A stretch of DNA of 7,330 nt from a bacterium (GTDB lineage Bacteria > UBP14 > UBA6098 > B30-G16). The stretch is from contig QNEG01000068.1 in NCBI GenBank assembly GCA_003645115.1, positions 1 through 7,330 of the forward strand. Direction: 5' to 3'. Below are positions 5,337 through 7,330 of this stretch, piece after piece. Numbering within the stretch: position 1 is the stretch's first letter; each line of letters begins with the position of its first letter. A program made the translations under genes and the position numbers. The notes under the pieces are model-generated. The model saw only the letters and a list, made by a program, of their open reading frames with translations. It ran no database searches and had not been told where the DNA came from.

Positions 5337-7330
5337 ATGCAGGGAAAAAATAAACATATCGAGAAAGTAATGCTGGCGGTGCGAAAGCCATTCCATTGGA
5401 ATACCGCTTTATTCATCGGGTTGGCGGGATTCCTGTCCGGAATAATTATTCCAACTATTTTGCTTTTCGTGGTATATATATTATATATTCCAGAATTACC
5501 CAATCCGGAGCAACTGGAAGAATATCAGCCGCCACTAGTTAGTCGTATGTATTCCTCGGATGGAGTTCTGTTAGCCGAATTCGCTGGCGAAAAAAGAATA
5601 TGGGTGTCCATCGACGATGTTTCTCCCTGGTTTATTAAGGCTCTAATCGCTACCGAGGACAGACGTTTTTTCGAGCACTGGGGAATAGACCCATTGCGAA
5701 TAGCTGGCGCTATGATTGCCAATCTGAAAGCCGGCGAAATAGTTCAGGGGGGAAGCACTATCACACAGCAATTGTCGAAAAATTTATTCCTAACTCCTCA
5801 AAAAGTTTTGGTGCGCAAGATAAAGGAAGCATTGACCTCGATTAGACTGGAACACAAATATTCGAAATATGAATTGCTGGAATTATACATAAATCAGAAC
5901 TATATGGGCAAAGGTTGTTATGGAGTGCAATCTGCTGCGCAGACATTTTTCGGCAAGAATGCATCAGAATTGGGTCCCGCAGAATCTGCACTCCTGGTCG
6001 GATTACTGAGAGCTCCATCTTATTATCTTCGTAAACCAGAACGAGCTATCCGAAGAAGAAATTTAGTCCTTAACATAATGGCAAAATCAGATTTTATGAA
6101 TGATGAATGCAAAATCGAACCGGAACAACTGGATTCATTGAAATCTGTTCCATTCTCGTTGCAGGAACAAATTAAAGCAAAAGGTTGGAAAGCACCATAT
6201 TTCGTCGATTTCGTGAGAAGAGAATTAGCTGATATATACGGTGAGGATTGGCTTTATACTCAAGGAGTTACCATATATACTACATTGGATTATCATCTGA
6301 ATAAAGCCACTGCGGAGACACTTCGCGCCAGATTACACCAGATGCAAAGAAAAATTCAAGTGACTCACCACGACGACGACCCGGAATATACCGAAGTAGT
6401 ATTCGATAGCACCATCGGCGATACTGTCCGCAAATGGAAGGAATTAAATGGCGGAGTATTCGCTATAGAAAATGAGAGTGGAAGGATACTGGTTTTTGTC
6501 GGCGGAAAAGATTTCGATAAGAATCAATTCAATAGAATCACTCAAGCAGTAAGGCAACCTGGTTCAGCTTTCAAGCCTTTTGTATATACTGCTGCCATAG
6601 ATAATGGCTGGCAACCATCGGATTTAATCGAGGATACTCCGGGTATCTGGCCTATGGCTGGAAGAAAAGTATGGCGCCCGCACAATTATGACCATAAGTA
6701 TCTGGGTAAGATTACTCTTCGTGAGGCATTGCAAAAATCAAGGAACCTGGCTACCATACGATTATGTGAACAGGTCGGTCCGGCTAATGTAATAAAATAT
6801 GCTCACAGACTGGGAATAACTACGCCATTGGACCCCGTCCTGTCCATCGCTATCGGTTCCAGTGGAGTGAAATTATGGGATATGGTGGTAGCGTATTCGG
6901 TATTCCCCAATCTGGGAGTAAAAGTAAAACCGATATATATAGACAAAATAGTAAACCGCGATGGCACCGTGATATATCAGGGAAAGACACAAAAAGAGGA
7001 GATCTTATGTCGAGGGACTGCTTATGTGGTCACCTCGATGCTCAAGTCGGTAATCGAGCACGGGACTGGATATGCTGCTCGGATGTTCGGTTTTATGCAC
7101 CCTGCCGGCGGGAAAACTGGAACTACCGATGAATATTCAGATGCCTGGTTCATCGGATTCACAAAATTATATACCGCTGGTGTCTGTGTGGGATACAATG
7201 ACCTTACTCCTATCGGTGAGGGAATGACCGGTTCACGAGCTGCATTGCCCACCTGGACTAAACTTATGTTGAATCTATATCCGAAATCGCCCACCGAGAA
7301 AGATAAATTCGATGTTCCCTATGATGAAGT
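5337..7330 (+). CDS. Class A penicillin-binding protein, PBP1A type (3' end outside the window)
   Basis: The frame is open from ATG 5337 to the window edge, giving 664 residues with no stop. The enzyme is a bifunctional peptidoglycan glycosyltransferase/DD-transpeptidase anchored in the inner membrane. A basic cytoplasmic N-terminus precedes one membrane helix (about 24-50). The glycosyltransferase domain has TEDRRFFEHWGI with catalytic Glu107, QGGSTITQQLSKNLFL (137-152) and KIKEALTSIRLE, followed by ELYINQNYMGKGCYG. The transpeptidase has the SxxK serine Ser410/Lys413 in RQPGSAFKPF, the SxN motif S468-R469-N470, and KTG at 593-595 in GGKTGTTDEYSDAW. The later GEGMTGSRAALPTW segment is also present. 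The linker between domains is short, leaving no room for an E. coli-type OB insertion. No Shine-Dalgarno precedes 5337; an internal ATG at 5370 is the only nearby alternative. The frame opens inside the end of purD, suggesting coupling or reinitiation. Confidence 0.95.
   Translation, partial: MQGKNKHIEKVMLAVRKPFHWNTALFIGLAGFLSGIIIPTILLFVVYILYIPELPNPEQLEEYQPPLVSRMYSSDGVLLAEFAGEKRIWVSIDDVSPWFIKALIATEDRRFFEHWGIDPLRIAGAMIANLKAGEIVQGGSTITQQLSKNLFLTPQKVLVRKIKEALTSIRLEHKYSKYELLELYINQNYMGKGCYGVQSAAQTFFGKNASELGPAESALLVGLLRAPSYYLRKPERAIRRRNLVLNIMAKSDFMNDECKIEPEQLDSLKSVPFSLQEQIKAKGWKAPYFVDFVRRELADIYGEDWLYTQGVTIYTTLDYHLNKATAETLRARLHQMQRKIQVTHHDDDPEYTEVVFDSTIGDTVRKWKELNGGVFAIENESGRILVFVGGKDFDKNQFNRITQAVRQPGSAFKPFVYTAAIDNGWQPSDLIEDTPGIWPMAGRKVWRPHNYDHKYLGKITLREALQKSRNLATIRLCEQVGPANVIKYAHRLGITTPLDPVLSIAIGSSGVKLWDMVVAYSVFPNLGVKVKPIYIDKIVNRDGTVIYQGKTQKEEILCRGTAYVVTSMLKSVIEHGTGYAARMFGFMHPAGGKTGTTDEYSDAWFIGFTKLYTAGVCVGYNDLTPIGEGMTGSRAALPTWTKLMLNLYPKSPTEKDKFDVPYDE

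Noticed and set aside
6875..7294. Short frames on both strands near the right edge
   Set aside because: They lie within the open PBP frame, which carries the KTG motif and other transpeptidase landmarks here.
1..7330. Mobile element, CRISPR, toxin-antitoxin, defence or RNA gene
   Set aside because: No terminal inverted repeats, transposase or integrase motifs, regularly spaced repeats, tRNA-like folds or paired small genes were seen. All long frames are housekeeping or envelope genes.

Overview
This 7.3 kb window is a compact bacterial chromosomal segment of six protein-coding genes in two divergent transcription units. The DNA is moderately AT-rich. There is no rRNA, tRNA, CRISPR array, insertion sequence, prophage gene or integrase, and nothing looks recently acquired. 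The organism is a Gram-negative-type bacterium, judging from a periplasmic TlpA-like thioredoxin, a membrane-anchored bifunctional PBP1A and a GlmU-like protein of the type I associate with Bacteroidota and neighbouring FCB or candidate phyla. Strong Shine-Dalgarno sequences in front of four of the six genes, and sigma70-like rather than Bacteroidota-like promoter hexamers, argue against Bacteroidota proper. A related FCB-type or candidate-phylum lineage fits better. This placement is inference.

Leftward unit, transcribed from about 3900 down to 122: trmD (tRNA m1G37 methyltransferase) comes first. It overlaps a TlpA-like thiol:disulfide protein by ATGA. After 53 bp comes a GlmU-like left-handed beta-helix sugar-nucleotide enzyme, and after 28 bp an extended-SDR NAD-dependent epimerase/dehydratase. 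The last 121 bp (window positions 1-121) are AT-rich and non-coding as far as I can see, with one small palindrome and no convincing terminator.

Divergent control region, about 3808-4041: a good sigma70-like promoter faces purD (TCGACA, 16 bp, TATAAT). A second one faces trmD (TTGCAA, 16 bp, TATAAT). The trmD leader carries two identical 10-bp direct repeats 24 bp apart.

Rightward unit: purD (GAR synthetase, purine biosynthesis) is followed after 17 bp by a class A penicillin-binding protein (PBP1A type). The PBP runs off the right edge of the window with 664 residues visible and all transglycosylase and transpeptidase motifs intact.

Taken together, these are housekeeping genes: tRNA modification, purine synthesis, envelope redox, sugar-nucleotide metabolism and peptidoglycan assembly. 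I found no defence, mobile or clearly novel system. The points worth a second look are the repeat-bearing divergent promoter region, trmD outside its usual ribosomal-protein operon and coupled to a periplasmic thioredoxin, the divergent N-terminal half of the GlmU-like protein, and two genes lacking any Shine-Dalgarno sequence among neighbours with strong ones.
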